Source: Pseudomonadota bacterium (GTDB taxonomy: Bacteria; Pseudomonadota; Alphaproteobacteria; Rhodobacterales; Rhodobacteraceae). Taken from it: DNA of 64,000 bases. This document shows, piece by piece, positions 39,901 to 47,084 of the stretch; position 1 is the stretch's first letter; the number at the start of each line of letters is the position of its first letter. Below the pieces are notes generated by a model. It was not told the origin of the DNA and searched no databases. It saw nothing but the letters and a program-made list of their open reading frames with translations. Both the position numbers and the translations under genes were made by a program. The DNA lies in contig JAJZVD010000006.1 of NCBI GenBank assembly GCA_021845805.1, forward strand, positions 19,136-83,135, given 5' to 3'.

Positions 39901-42900
39901 GCAAGGTCGTGGGCGGGGGGATGCCCATCGGCCTGCTGGCGGGCAAGCGGCGCTTCATGGATGCGCTGGACGGCGGCGCCTGGTCGTTCGGCGATGACAG
40001 CAAGCCCGAGGTCGGCCCCACCTTCTTCGCCGGCACCTTCGTGCGCCACCCGCTGACGCTGGCCGCCATCGACGCCGTGCTTGACCATCTGGAGGCCGAG
40101 GGGCGCGTGCTGTGGGAAGACGTGCCCGCCCGCACCGCGGCGCTGGTCGCGCGGATGAACGCGCATCTGCGCGCCCGCGGTCTGGCCGAGTTCGTGACCA
40201 CCTTCAACGGCTGGTTCGTCATCAACGCCACCCAGCAGGACCCGCGCGCCTCGCTTCTGTTCCCGCTGATGCGGATGGAGGGGGTGCATATCCTCGACGG
40301 CTACTGCGGCTTCATCACCACCGCGCATGACGCGGCGGATCTGGATCAGATCTTCACCGCCTTCAGCCGCGGGATCGACACGCTGCTGTCGGTCGGCATC
40401 CTTGGCACCGCGGGGCCCGTGGCCGTGGCCGCCTCTGCCGCGCCCACACACGGCCTGCCGCTGACCGAAAGCCAGCGGGAAATCTGGCTGACCCACCAGT
40501 TGGGCGACCGCGCGGCGGCCAGCTTCAACGAAGGTGTCAGCCTGTGGCTGGATGGCCCGCTGGACCGCGCGGCACTGGCGGCAGCCTTGGCCGCCCTGAT
40601 CGCCCGCCACGATGCGCTGCGCATGGTCTTTGCCCGCGACGGCGCCAGCTTCGACGTGCTCGGGCCCTTCGCACCCGATCTGCCCGTCGCCGACCTGTCC
40701 ACCGCGCCCGACCCCGAGGCCGCGCTGGCCGGGATCGTGGCGGATGAGGCCGCGCGCCCGCTCGACATCACCGCGGCTGCGCCGATCCGGATGCAGCTTG
40801 TGCGGCTGGCGGTGGATCGGCACGTCCTGCTGATGACCGCGCATCACATCGCGGTCGACGGCTGGTCCTACACCCTGATGGTGAACGACCTTGCCGCGCT
40901 TTATGCCGCGCGGGTGGAGGGGCGGGCGGATGCCCTGCCCCCCGCCCCCTCGTTCGCCGCCCATGCCGCAGCGGCCCCGGCGGCGCCCGAGCCCGCGACG
41001 CTGGCCTACTGGCGCGGACAGTTCGCCGCCCTTCCCGCGCTGCCCGACCTGCCCGAGGATCGACCGCGCCCGGCGGTGAAATCCTTCGCCGGGGCCACCG
41101 TGACCGCCCGGATCGACGCCGAGACGCTGAAGGCCCTGCGCAAGGCGGGCGCGAAACAGGGCTGCACCCTGTTCGCCACGCTCTTTGCCGGGCTGCAGGT
41201 CACGCTGGGCCGCCTGTCGGGGGCACGCGACGTGGTGATCGGCGTGCCCTCGGCCGGGCAGACGCTGCTGAAGGACCCGGCGATGGTGGGCCATTGCGTG
41301 AACCTGCTGCCGATCCGCGCGGCCTTCGACCCGGCCGAGCCGATCGCCGCCCATCTGAAGCGGGCGGGGCAGGCCGTCGTGGCCGCCTTCGAGCATCAGG
41401 GGATCACCTTCGGTACGCTGGTGCGCGAACTGGCGGTGCCCCGCGCCCTGAACCGCCTGCCGCTGACCGAGGTGCAGTTCAATCTGGAACGGGCGCCCGA
41501 GGATCTGTCGGCGGCGGGCATCACCTTCCGCCCCGCACCGAACCCGAAGGCCGCGGCCAACTTCGACCTGTTCATGAACGTGATCGAAAGCCGCGAGGGG
41601 CTGCGCATCGACGTGGACTACAACGCCGATGTCTATGACGCCGACACCATCCGCCGCTGGGTGGGCCATTTCGGCACCGTGCTGGCGGCCATCGCCGCCG
41701 ATGCAGGGACGCCCATCGCCCGGCTTCCGCTGATGGATGCCGCCACGCAGGCGGTGGTCGACGCCGCCAATGCCACCGCGCTGCCCTTCGACCGCGCGGC
41801 GATGGTGCAGGATCTGGTCGCCCGCGGGGCCGCCCTGAACCCCGCCGCCGTGGCGGTCGAGGATGACGCCTGCCGTCTGACCCATGCCGAATTGGCCCGC
41901 GACAGCGACGCGCTGGCCGCCGCGATCCAGCGGATGCTGCCCACGCCGGGCGCGCGGGTGGCGGTGGCCCTGCCGCGCGGGGCGGGGATGCTGGTCGCGC
42001 TTCTGGCGGTGCTGAAGGCGGGGCACACCTATGTGCCGCTCGACCCCCGCCAGCCCGCAGCGCGGCTGGCCTCCATCGTCGAAACCGCCGAGGCCGCCGC
42101 CGTGCTGGCCGAGGCGGCCCCCTTCGCCCCCGGCCTGCCGCTGATCCGCCCCTCGGCGGTGACCCCTGCCACCCCCGTGCCGGTGCCCGCCGACCCGGAC
42201 CGAGCGGCCTACATCATCTTCACCTCCGGCTCCACCGGCACGCCCAAGGGGGTCGCGGTGCCGCATCGGGCGGTGGTGAACTTCCTGACCACGATGGCGC
42301 GCGAGCCGGGGCTTGGCGCGCGCGACACGATCCTGGCGGTCACCACCGTGATGTTCGACATCGCGGTGCTGGAACTGTTCCTGCCGCTGACGGTCGGGGG
42401 GCGGGTGGTCATCGCCTCAGCCGACGCGGTGCGCGAGGGCTTTCCGCTGGTCGAACGGCTGGCGCGGGGCGACATCACCCTGATGCAGGCCACGCCCACG
42501 CTGTGGGACATGCTGCTGGATGCCGGGCTGGCGCCGGGGCCGGGGCTGACCTGCCTTGCCGGGGGCGAGCCGCTGACCGCCGATCTTGCCGCGCGGCTGA
42601 CGGCGCGGGGCGCGCCGCTCTGGAACATGTACGGGCCCACGGAAACGACCGTCTGGTCGGCCCTGTGCAGGGTGGAACCCGGTCGGCCCGTGACCATCGG
42701 CCGCCCGATCGGCAACACCACGCTGCATGTGCTCTCCGAGGCGGACGAGCCGCTGCCCCCCGGCGCGGTGGGCGAGCTGAGCATCGGCGGCGCAGGTCTG
42801 GCGCTGGGCTACTGGAACCGGCCCGACCTGACGGCGGCGGCCTTCCGGGAGGTGACGCTGAACGGGGTGGCGCAGCGGCTCTACCGCACCGGCGATCTGG

Positions 42901-43571
42901 CAAAGCGGCTGCCGAACGGCGAGATCGTCGTGCTGGGCCGCAGGGACACGCAGGTGAAGCTGCGCGGCTTCCGCATCGAACTGGGCGAGATCGAAGGCCG
43001 CCTGCGCGCCCTGCCGGGGGTGGACAAGGCCGCGGTCGACCTGCGCGCCCGCGGCTCGGGCGACAGGCGGCTGGTGGCCTGGATCGTGCCGCGGGCGGGG
43101 GCCGTGCCCGACCTGACCGCCGTCGCGGCGGGGCTGGCCGGCCAGTTGCCCGATTACATGCAGCCGCAGGCCTGGATGGTTCTGCCCGCGCTGCCGCAGA
43201 CGGCCAACGGCAAGCTGGACCGCCGGGCCCTGCCCGATCCCGATCCGGCCGCCGACGCCCCTGCCACCCCGGCCGAAGGCCCTGCAACCGACACGGAACG
43301 CAGGCTTGCTGCGATCTGGGCCGCGGTTCTGGGCCGCGAGGTGGGCGTGACCGAAACGCTGCACAGCCTGGGCGCGGATTCGCTGACCATCTTCCGCCTT
43401 GCCGCGCGCATGCTGGGCGAGGGGCTGGACCTCGAGGCGCGCGACCTCTTGGCGCATCCGTCGATCCGGGCGCTGGCCACCCATGCCGATGGCCGCCAGA
43501 CGGCCCCCGCCCGGCCTTCGCTGAAAGACTTCCGCAACGGCGCCCGGCGCGACATCCGGAGGGTTTCATGA
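33951..43571 (+). CDS. Hybrid NRPS-PKS with internal aminotransferase
   Basis: A 3206-residue megasynthase with domains A1, PCP1, KS, AT, ACP, AMT, C, A2, PCP2. A1: YTSGTTG at 159, GPTE, Lys499. PCP1: phosphopantetheine Ser558. KS: Cys792 with two downstream histidines (ECHGTATPLGDP, GNIGHLDTA). AT: Ser1233 in GHSVGEF and HAFH (1329-1332), the malonyl pattern. ACP: Ser1553 in GFDSL. AMT: class-III aminotransferase, PLP Lys1985 in TYGKVVGGG. C: HHIAVDG from 2298. A2: SGSTGTPKG from 2759, Lys3088. PCP2: Ser3144 in GADSL. There is no KR, DH or MT. Order from KS on matches MycA and McyE types. An amino acid is extended by malonate, beta-aminated, then joined to the A2 substrate. The start at 33951, not 33945, gives GAGAGG proper spacing. 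Confidence 0.93.
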   Translation: MTRHPDPVGPIWPLFAAAAAAAPDAPCLLADGRRLTYAETEAAAGAIAARLNALGVGKGDFVGLLDSRSVNAVVGMLGILRAGAAFVPLDPTHAPEQLPFIATDLPLKAALVAGRYADRAAAILPAGLPALPLEEAMTGPGPTAPLPEAEAETVAYVMYTSGTTGQPKGVVVPQRGVTSFAYRQPALDMRPDDVVLHSNTIACDGSTFDIWAALLNGAACAVVEAPFPALDEIGRVMATHRTTAAMFYAGLNHMMVDHQLPAFASARMILSVGDVMSSVHAKTLLDAYPDLVLQNFYGPTEGTVDSLGIRITPDMLDGRPLPIGRSLNHEDCFVVDEDLKPLPAGATGQLVISGLGVAHGYWNRPDKTAAAFIADPRPGKAGLVYLTGDLATHNPDGVFDFHGRLDRQVKIGGRRVELDGVEHVLREQPGVADATVGVIAGHGGDRKIAAILRPGGDMPADEAAFVRAVLEGAARTLHPASLPRATKVTTDWKLTPAGKNDRRALLALFDAAPPAPAAATPQPPAQDLCPVIAGLWQEILGGPLPGVHQTFFDAGGSSLQLIEAHSRMEARLGRRFDITLMFETPRLGELAARLAALAAAPAATPVTPAAEVRDRDIAIVGLAGRFPGADTLAAFWQHLRAGANLIPRFAPDEAEDSFTPDQRRAPAYVPARSVLPDADLFDAKFFGILPREAERMDPQARVFLEMCAEALDDAGIDPARAPGPIGVWAGSSMSTYLIGTLLPSAGAATAFAGGYQIADYLTLTGNLPESLSTRVAWKLDLKGPAMTVQTACSTALTAIAQAVTALRSGQADAALAGGVSITFPQKRGYMAQDGGMTSDDGLCRPFDAQASGTVFGHGAGVVVLKRLADALTAGDQIHAVIRGVGVTNDGAAKISYTAPAVTGQAEAIRAAIRDAGVAAETISYVECHGTATPLGDPIEVAGLTQAFGPGRPGTVTLGSVKGNIGHLDTAAGVMGVIKTVLMLKAGEIPPVANFRSPNPRIDLSAGPFRIADRLMPWQSPGPRRAGVSAFGVGGTNVHLVLEEAPATVAAERPASPQALPLSAASPEALAELARRLADRLEAPDAPALPDAAFTLQEGRRQHPYRLAIAARTAAEAAGKLRAAGAGRQAPASPPGVVMMFPGQGAQYPGMGKGLYATEPEYARWIDRGAEILRPLIGTDIARLLRADGAADADAARVLRDTRLTQPALFLTEIATARLWQARGIRPDAMIGHSVGEFAAAVIAGVMGFDDALRLIATRGRLMQDQPPGAMLSVRAPVEALAPHLRDAVDLAARNAPQLQVVAGPVEAVAALQSRLAAAGIACSPLHTSHAFHSAMMDPVVPALEEAMRGMALNPPAIPIISSVTGAPMTADQAQSPAYWAAQARAPVDFQAAVEATASLGAPVLLEVGAGRTLSALAAQTLRRGAHGGVFHSLPDHAQTDTDDQTAMATAFAGLWAAGVPVDWSRLPRGARKVSLPPHPFFRSRFWPAPQVPETAAPVPASPVSTLPEFPAMPDVDRKPRLVTELLTLFSDVSGESLTAADADTPFLELGFDSLFMAQAAAALERNYGVTVSFRAMLSDYPTATALAAHLDAVMPPDPVAAPAPAAVPAATQAAAAPVMAAPSPALTGDLAGLMQAQLQTMQAVFAEQLRLLGAAPAAEPARAATAAPIAAMPAPTPAPAAAKPEPTDEGFKVGRGPSVSGAVLDAAQRAFVADLARRYSARHGRSKDYTARYRPVLADPRTASGFHPDWKEMTFPIVADRSKGAHVWDIDGNRFVDVVNGFGQTAFGHSPDFVTRAVAAQLEKGYAIGPQADLAGPVAERLARFLGHERVTFCNTGSEAVMAAMRIARAVTGRDRVIVFSNDYHGQFDEVLVRGRRTGEPGALPIAPGIPREGLKNMTVLGYGAPDALDWLRAHAAEIAAIIVEPVQSRHPELQPAAFVRSLREIATAGGAALVIDEVVTGFRTHARGIQALWGIEADMATYGKVVGGGMPIGLLAGKRRFMDALDGGAWSFGDDSKPEVGPTFFAGTFVRHPLTLAAIDAVLDHLEAEGRVLWEDVPARTAALVARMNAHLRARGLAEFVTTFNGWFVINATQQDPRASLLFPLMRMEGVHILDGYCGFITTAHDAADLDQIFTAFSRGIDTLLSVGILGTAGPVAVAASAAPTHGLPLTESQREIWLTHQLGDRAAASFNEGVSLWLDGPLDRAALAAALAALIARHDALRMVFARDGASFDVLGPFAPDLPVADLSTAPDPEAALAGIVADEAARPLDITAAAPIRMQLVRLAVDRHVLLMTAHHIAVDGWSYTLMVNDLAALYAARVEGRADALPPAPSFAAHAAAAPAAPEPATLAYWRGQFAALPALPDLPEDRPRPAVKSFAGATVTARIDAETLKALRKAGAKQGCTLFATLFAGLQVTLGRLSGARDVVIGVPSAGQTLLKDPAMVGHCVNLLPIRAAFDPAEPIAAHLKRAGQAVVAAFEHQGITFGTLVRELAVPRALNRLPLTEVQFNLERAPEDLSAAGITFRPAPNPKAAANFDLFMNVIESREGLRIDVDYNADVYDADTIRRWVGHFGTVLAAIAADAGTPIARLPLMDAATQAVVDAANATALPFDRAAMVQDLVARGAALNPAAVAVEDDACRLTHAELARDSDALAAAIQRMLPTPGARVAVALPRGAGMLVALLAVLKAGHTYVPLDPRQPAARLASIVETAEAAAVLAEAAPFAPGLPLIRPSAVTPATPVPVPADPDRAAYIIFTSGSTGTPKGVAVPHRAVVNFLTTMAREPGLGARDTILAVTTVMFDIAVLELFLPLTVGGRVVIASADAVREGFPLVERLARGDITLMQATPTLWDMLLDAGLAPGPGLTCLAGGEPLTADLAARLTARGAPLWNMYGPTETTVWSALCRVEPGRPVTIGRPIGNTTLHVLSEADEPLPPGAVGELSIGGAGLALGYWNRPDLTAAAFREVTLNGVAQRLYRTGDLAKRLPNGEIVVLGRRDTQVKLRGFRIELGEIEGRLRALPGVDKAAVDLRARGSGDRRLVAWIVPRAGAVPDLTAVAAGLAGQLPDYMQPQAWMVLPALPQTANGKLDRRALPDPDPAADAPATPAEGPATDTERRLAAIWAAVLGREVGVTETLHSLGADSLTIFRLAARMLGEGLDLEARDLLAHPSIRALATHADGRQTAPARPSLKDFRNGARRDIRRVS

Positions 43572-46351
43572 TGCTTCAGGGCACCGACCAGCCGCCCCGC
43601 CCCACGCCCGAACTGGTGGCCAGCTTCCCCTGCAGCACGATGCAGCGGCAGATGTGGTTCCTGGACCAGTTGAGCCCCGGCGACCCGGCCCTGAACGTGG
43701 CGATGCGCTGGGAACTGAAGGGCCGCTTCCAGACCGCCAGCATCGAGCGTGCCTTCGCCGCCGTCATCGACCGGCACGAGATCCTGCGCACCCGCTTCGT
43801 GGCGCAGGACGGCGCCCCGGTGCAAGAGGTCCTGAGCCACGCCGAAGTCCGGCTCAGCCAGCTTGACCTGCGCACCACGCCCGCCACCGAACGCGCCGCC
43901 CGGATCGAGGACATCGCCGCGCAAGAGGCCGCCCGCCCCTTCGATCTGACAGAGGCCTGCGCGCTGCGCGTCACCCTGATCCGGTCGGCCGCCGATCAGG
44001 TGACGCTGGTGGTCGTGACCCATCACATCATCTTCGACGGCTATTCCATCGGCCTCATGGCGTCCGAGGTCGGCCGCGCCATCGAGGCGTTCGAGGCCGG
44101 GCGCGCGCCCGATTTCCCGCCGCTGCCGCTGCAATACGGCGATTACACGCTCTGGCAGCAGGATTACCTCGCCTCGGGTGCGGAAGCGGAAGACCGCGCC
44201 TACTGGACCGAGGCGATGCGCGGCATCGGCTATTTCGAGATCGAGCCCGACAAGCCCCGCCCCGCCATCCGATCCACCGCCATCGCGCGGCTGCACCGCG
44301 ACCTTGGCGCCGATTTCGGCGACCGGCTGGCCGCCGCGGCGCGGCCCTGGGGGATATCGGCCTTCACCTTCGGCACGGCAGTCGTCGCGGCCAGCCTGCA
44401 CCGCGCCACCGGTGCGGCCGAAGTCGTGCTCTCGACCCCCGTATCGGAACGGTCCGAGCCCGATCTCGACGGGCTGATCGGGCCCTTCATCACCAATCAG
44501 GTGCTGCGCCTGCCCACCGCGCCCGGCACCCGCTTCGCCGACCATGTCGCCCGCACCCGCAGCGTGGTGGAAGGCGCGCTGGCCCATCGCACCCTGCCCT
44601 TTTCGGCGCTGGTGGAAATCGTCAACCCGCCCCGCGACCCCGCCCGCGCGCCCATCGCCGCGGTCTCCTTCGCGCTGATGCCGATCTTCACCAAGCCCGC
44701 CACCTACGACGGCTTCGCCTTCAGCTCGGCGCCGATGTACAATCCGGGATCATCGCAAGACATGCGGATCCTGATCCTCGGGCGGCCGGGCGGCTGGCGG
44801 CTGACGGTGGAATACACGCCCGACCTGTACGAGGCGCGCACCATCGACGGGCTGATGGGCGCGCTTGTCGCGGGGTTCGACCGGCTGTTCCAGTCGACCG
44901 ACCTGACGCTTGCCGATCTGCCGCTGGGCGCGGGCCTTGCGGCGCGCGGCGGAACCGAGGCGCGGGTGCTGAAACGGATCGAACAGGTGCTGGCCGATCA
45001 CCCCGACGTGGCGGCGGCCACCGCAGTGCAGGCCGGGGCCGCAGCCTATGCCTATGTCAGCCCGGCGCCCGGCACGCTGACCCCGCTGGAAACCCTGCCC
45101 GCGATCCTGATGGCGCAGGCCGCCGCGGCCCTGCCACAGGCCGACCGGCCCCGCGGCGTCAGCGTGCTGGCCTGCCTGCCGCGCGATGCCTCTGGCGATG
45201 TCGACCGCGCCCGCCTGCCCGCCCCACCGCCGCCCGCGCCGGGCGCGGGGCCCGCGAGCGCCGAAAGCCCCGCCGCCCCGGACCCGGCCGAGGTGCCCGC
45301 GCGCCTTGCCGCCCTCTGGGCCGACCTGCTGGGCCGCGCCCAGCCCGCCCGCGGCGTCAGCTTCTTCGACCAGGGCGGGCATTCGCTGCTGGCGGTGCGG
45401 CTGATGGCGCGCATCCGGCAGGCCTTCGGCGTGGCGCTGGGGGTGCGGGTTCTCTACGAACACCCCACCATCGACGCGCTGGCCGCCCGGATCGCGGCCG
45501 AACTGCGCCCCGCAGCCCCGGTGATCGAGGACGACTGGCGGATCGAGCCGCTGCAGACAGAGGGCACGGCGCAGCCGATCCTGGCCGTCAACGACGTGGC
45601 GATCATGGTCTCGGCCCTGGGCCACATGGCGGATCGGCACCCCGCCACCTGCATCCGCCTGTTCGACGGCACCCGCGGCATCGACCAGACCGAGCGCAGC
45701 TTCGAACAGATCGCCGAAGACTACGCCCGGGTCGCCCGAAAGGTGCAGCCGCACGGGCCCTATGTGCTGTTCGGCGTCTGCGTGCATGGCAACATCGCGC
45801 TGGAAACCGCCCGCGTCCTGCAAGAGCAGGGCGAAACCGTGCGCGCCGTGATCCTGAAGGACGTTTGGGAGCCGGGCTATGTCGAGCGGCTGAAGGCCAG
45901 CCCCCTCACCCGCTGGCTGGAACGCCTCCACGCCTTCCGGAACAAGCGCCGGATGGTCAGGGACGGCACGCTGACCCTTGCCGCCATGCTGGGCAGCTAC
46001 CGCATCCTGCGAAAGAGCGGGCTGTTGCACCTGCTCAAGGCGCTGGGCCTGATCGACCGGGTGCGCGCAACCGATCTGGAGCCCGAACAGGAACGGTTCG
46101 TGGCCTATATCTCGCGCGCACGCAACCGCTACCGGCCCAGGCCCTTTGCCGCGCCGGTGCTGCATGTCATCACCCGCATCACCCCGCGCGGCTGGCCCTT
46201 CGCGCCCTCGATCGGCTGGGAACAGGTGGTCACCGGCCCGCTGAAGACGGTCTATATCGACGACATCCGGGTTCACCGCGGGCAGGACTGCGGCACCGCG
46301 GCCCTGGCGCGGGAGATCGACGCCTTTCTGGCCGAACGGGCGGGTCAGTGA
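43568..46351 (+). CDS. NRPS termination protein, C-(A remnant)-PCP-TE
   Basis: A 927-residue protein coupled to the previous gene by ATGA, with GGAGGG upstream. The condensation domain begins at FPCSTMQRQMWFLDQ and is intact (HHIIFDG, 152-158). Next, where an adenylation domain of about 500 residues belongs, only about 100 remain (roughly 455-552). They resemble the small C-terminal subdomain, with VLADHPDVAAATAV and an A10-like SGDVDR in which the essential lysine is Asp. A PCP follows (Ser606 in GGHSLL), then a type I thioesterase from about 670 with GVCVHG, so Cys738 replaces serine, and a C-terminal VHRGQD histidine. The last building block must be loaded in trans, or be a free amine. Confidence 0.88.
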   Translation: MMLQGTDQPPRPTPELVASFPCSTMQRQMWFLDQLSPGDPALNVAMRWELKGRFQTASIERAFAAVIDRHEILRTRFVAQDGAPVQEVLSHAEVRLSQLDLRTTPATERAARIEDIAAQEAARPFDLTEACALRVTLIRSAADQVTLVVVTHHIIFDGYSIGLMASEVGRAIEAFEAGRAPDFPPLPLQYGDYTLWQQDYLASGAEAEDRAYWTEAMRGIGYFEIEPDKPRPAIRSTAIARLHRDLGADFGDRLAAAARPWGISAFTFGTAVVAASLHRATGAAEVVLSTPVSERSEPDLDGLIGPFITNQVLRLPTAPGTRFADHVARTRSVVEGALAHRTLPFSALVEIVNPPRDPARAPIAAVSFALMPIFTKPATYDGFAFSSAPMYNPGSSQDMRILILGRPGGWRLTVEYTPDLYEARTIDGLMGALVAGFDRLFQSTDLTLADLPLGAGLAARGGTEARVLKRIEQVLADHPDVAAATAVQAGAAAYAYVSPAPGTLTPLETLPAILMAQAAAALPQADRPRGVSVLACLPRDASGDVDRARLPAPPPPAPGAGPASAESPAAPDPAEVPARLAALWADLLGRAQPARGVSFFDQGGHSLLAVRLMARIRQAFGVALGVRVLYEHPTIDALAARIAAELRPAAPVIEDDWRIEPLQTEGTAQPILAVNDVAIMVSALGHMADRHPATCIRLFDGTRGIDQTERSFEQIAEDYARVARKVQPHGPYVLFGVCVHGNIALETARVLQEQGETVRAVILKDVWEPGYVERLKASPLTRWLERLHAFRNKRRMVRDGTLTLAAMLGSYRILRKSGLLHLLKALGLIDRVRATDLEPEQERFVAYISRARNRYRPRPFAAPVLHVITRITPRGWPFAPSIGWEQVVTGPLKTVYIDDIRVHRGQDCGTAALAREIDAFLAERAGQ

Positions 46352-47013
46352 CCGGGCAGCGGCATCGCCCCGGCGCGCAGCCGAAGCCGCGCCGGGGCGC
46401 CGCCCGCCTCGACCGCGACCGCCCCCGCCCAACCGGTGCCCAGCGGCAGGTCGATCAGCGCCCAGTCGGCGGCCCGGCCCGCGGCATGGCGGGCAAGCTG
46501 CGCGTCCGCGCCCGCAGTCACGTCGAAACTGTCCAGCGGATGCGACAGGCCCGCGCCCAGCGCCTTCACGAAGGCTTCCTTGCGGGTCCAGATGCGGAAG
46601 AACGCCTGCCGCCATGCCGCCCCCGCCAGCGGCGCCAGCGCGGCCTGCTCGGCGGCGGAAAAGAACCGCGTAGCCACCTCGGGTTCCACCGGGCGATGGG
46701 CCTCGATGTCGACGCCCACGGCGACGGGCGCCATCGCCAGCGCGGCCCAGCCGCCTGCATGGCTGAGGTTGAACGCAGGCCCCCCCGGCAGCAGCGGCTT
46801 GCCCTGCGCCGTGGTCTGGAACGCCAGCGCGGCCGGGGCGCAGCCGGTCACCGCGCCCAGGATCGTACGCAGGCCCGCATGGGCGGCGCGATAGGCCACC
46901 GCATCGGCAGGGCGCAGGAACCGCGCGGCCCGCGCCCGCTCGGTCGGCGAAAGCGGCCCGTCGCCCGGGTCCTGCCCCAGCGACCAGAGCCACAGATCAA
47001 CTGCCACTTCCAC
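46345..47013 (-). CDS. Sfp-type 4'-phosphopantetheinyl transferase
   Basis: A 222-residue PPTase that activates carrier proteins, here surely the four carrier domains of the neighbouring NRPS-PKS proteins. Motifs are FNLSHAGG, GVDIE with Asp102 and Glu104, and WTRKEAFVKALG with Lys145, Glu146 and Lys150. GTG 47013 is chosen because GGAGGG lies 7 bases upstream; the ATG at 47046 lacks a ribosome site. It converges on the second NRPS gene with a 7-base overlap. Confidence 0.92.
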   Translation of the reverse strand: MEVAVDLWLWSLGQDPGDGPLSPTERARAARFLRPADAVAYRAAHAGLRTILGAVTGCAPAALAFQTTAQGKPLLPGGPAFNLSHAGGWAALAMAPVAVGVDIEAHRPVEPEVATRFFSAAEQAALAPLAGAAWRQAFFRIWTRKEAFVKALGAGLSHPLDSFDVTAGADAQLARHAAGRAADWALIDLPLGTGWAGAVAVEAGGAPARLRLRAGAMPLPGH

Positions 47014-47084
47014 CTGCCCGCCCTCCGCCGCCGATCGGGGCAGCATAGGCCGGGGCCGGGGCCGGGGCAAAGGGGGGCCGCCGC

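Noticed and set aside
32472..42266. A 3264-codon open frame on the minus strand opposite the NRPS-PKS gene
   Set aside because: It is His, Arg and Gln-rich without any domain, and its codons mirror the third-position GC bias of the real plus-strand gene. It is an antisense shadow.
42503..43567. Upstream extension of the second NRPS gene in its open frame
   Set aside because: This part is out of frame with, and entirely inside, the first NRPS gene; the ATGA junction at 43568 with GGAGGG marks the real start.
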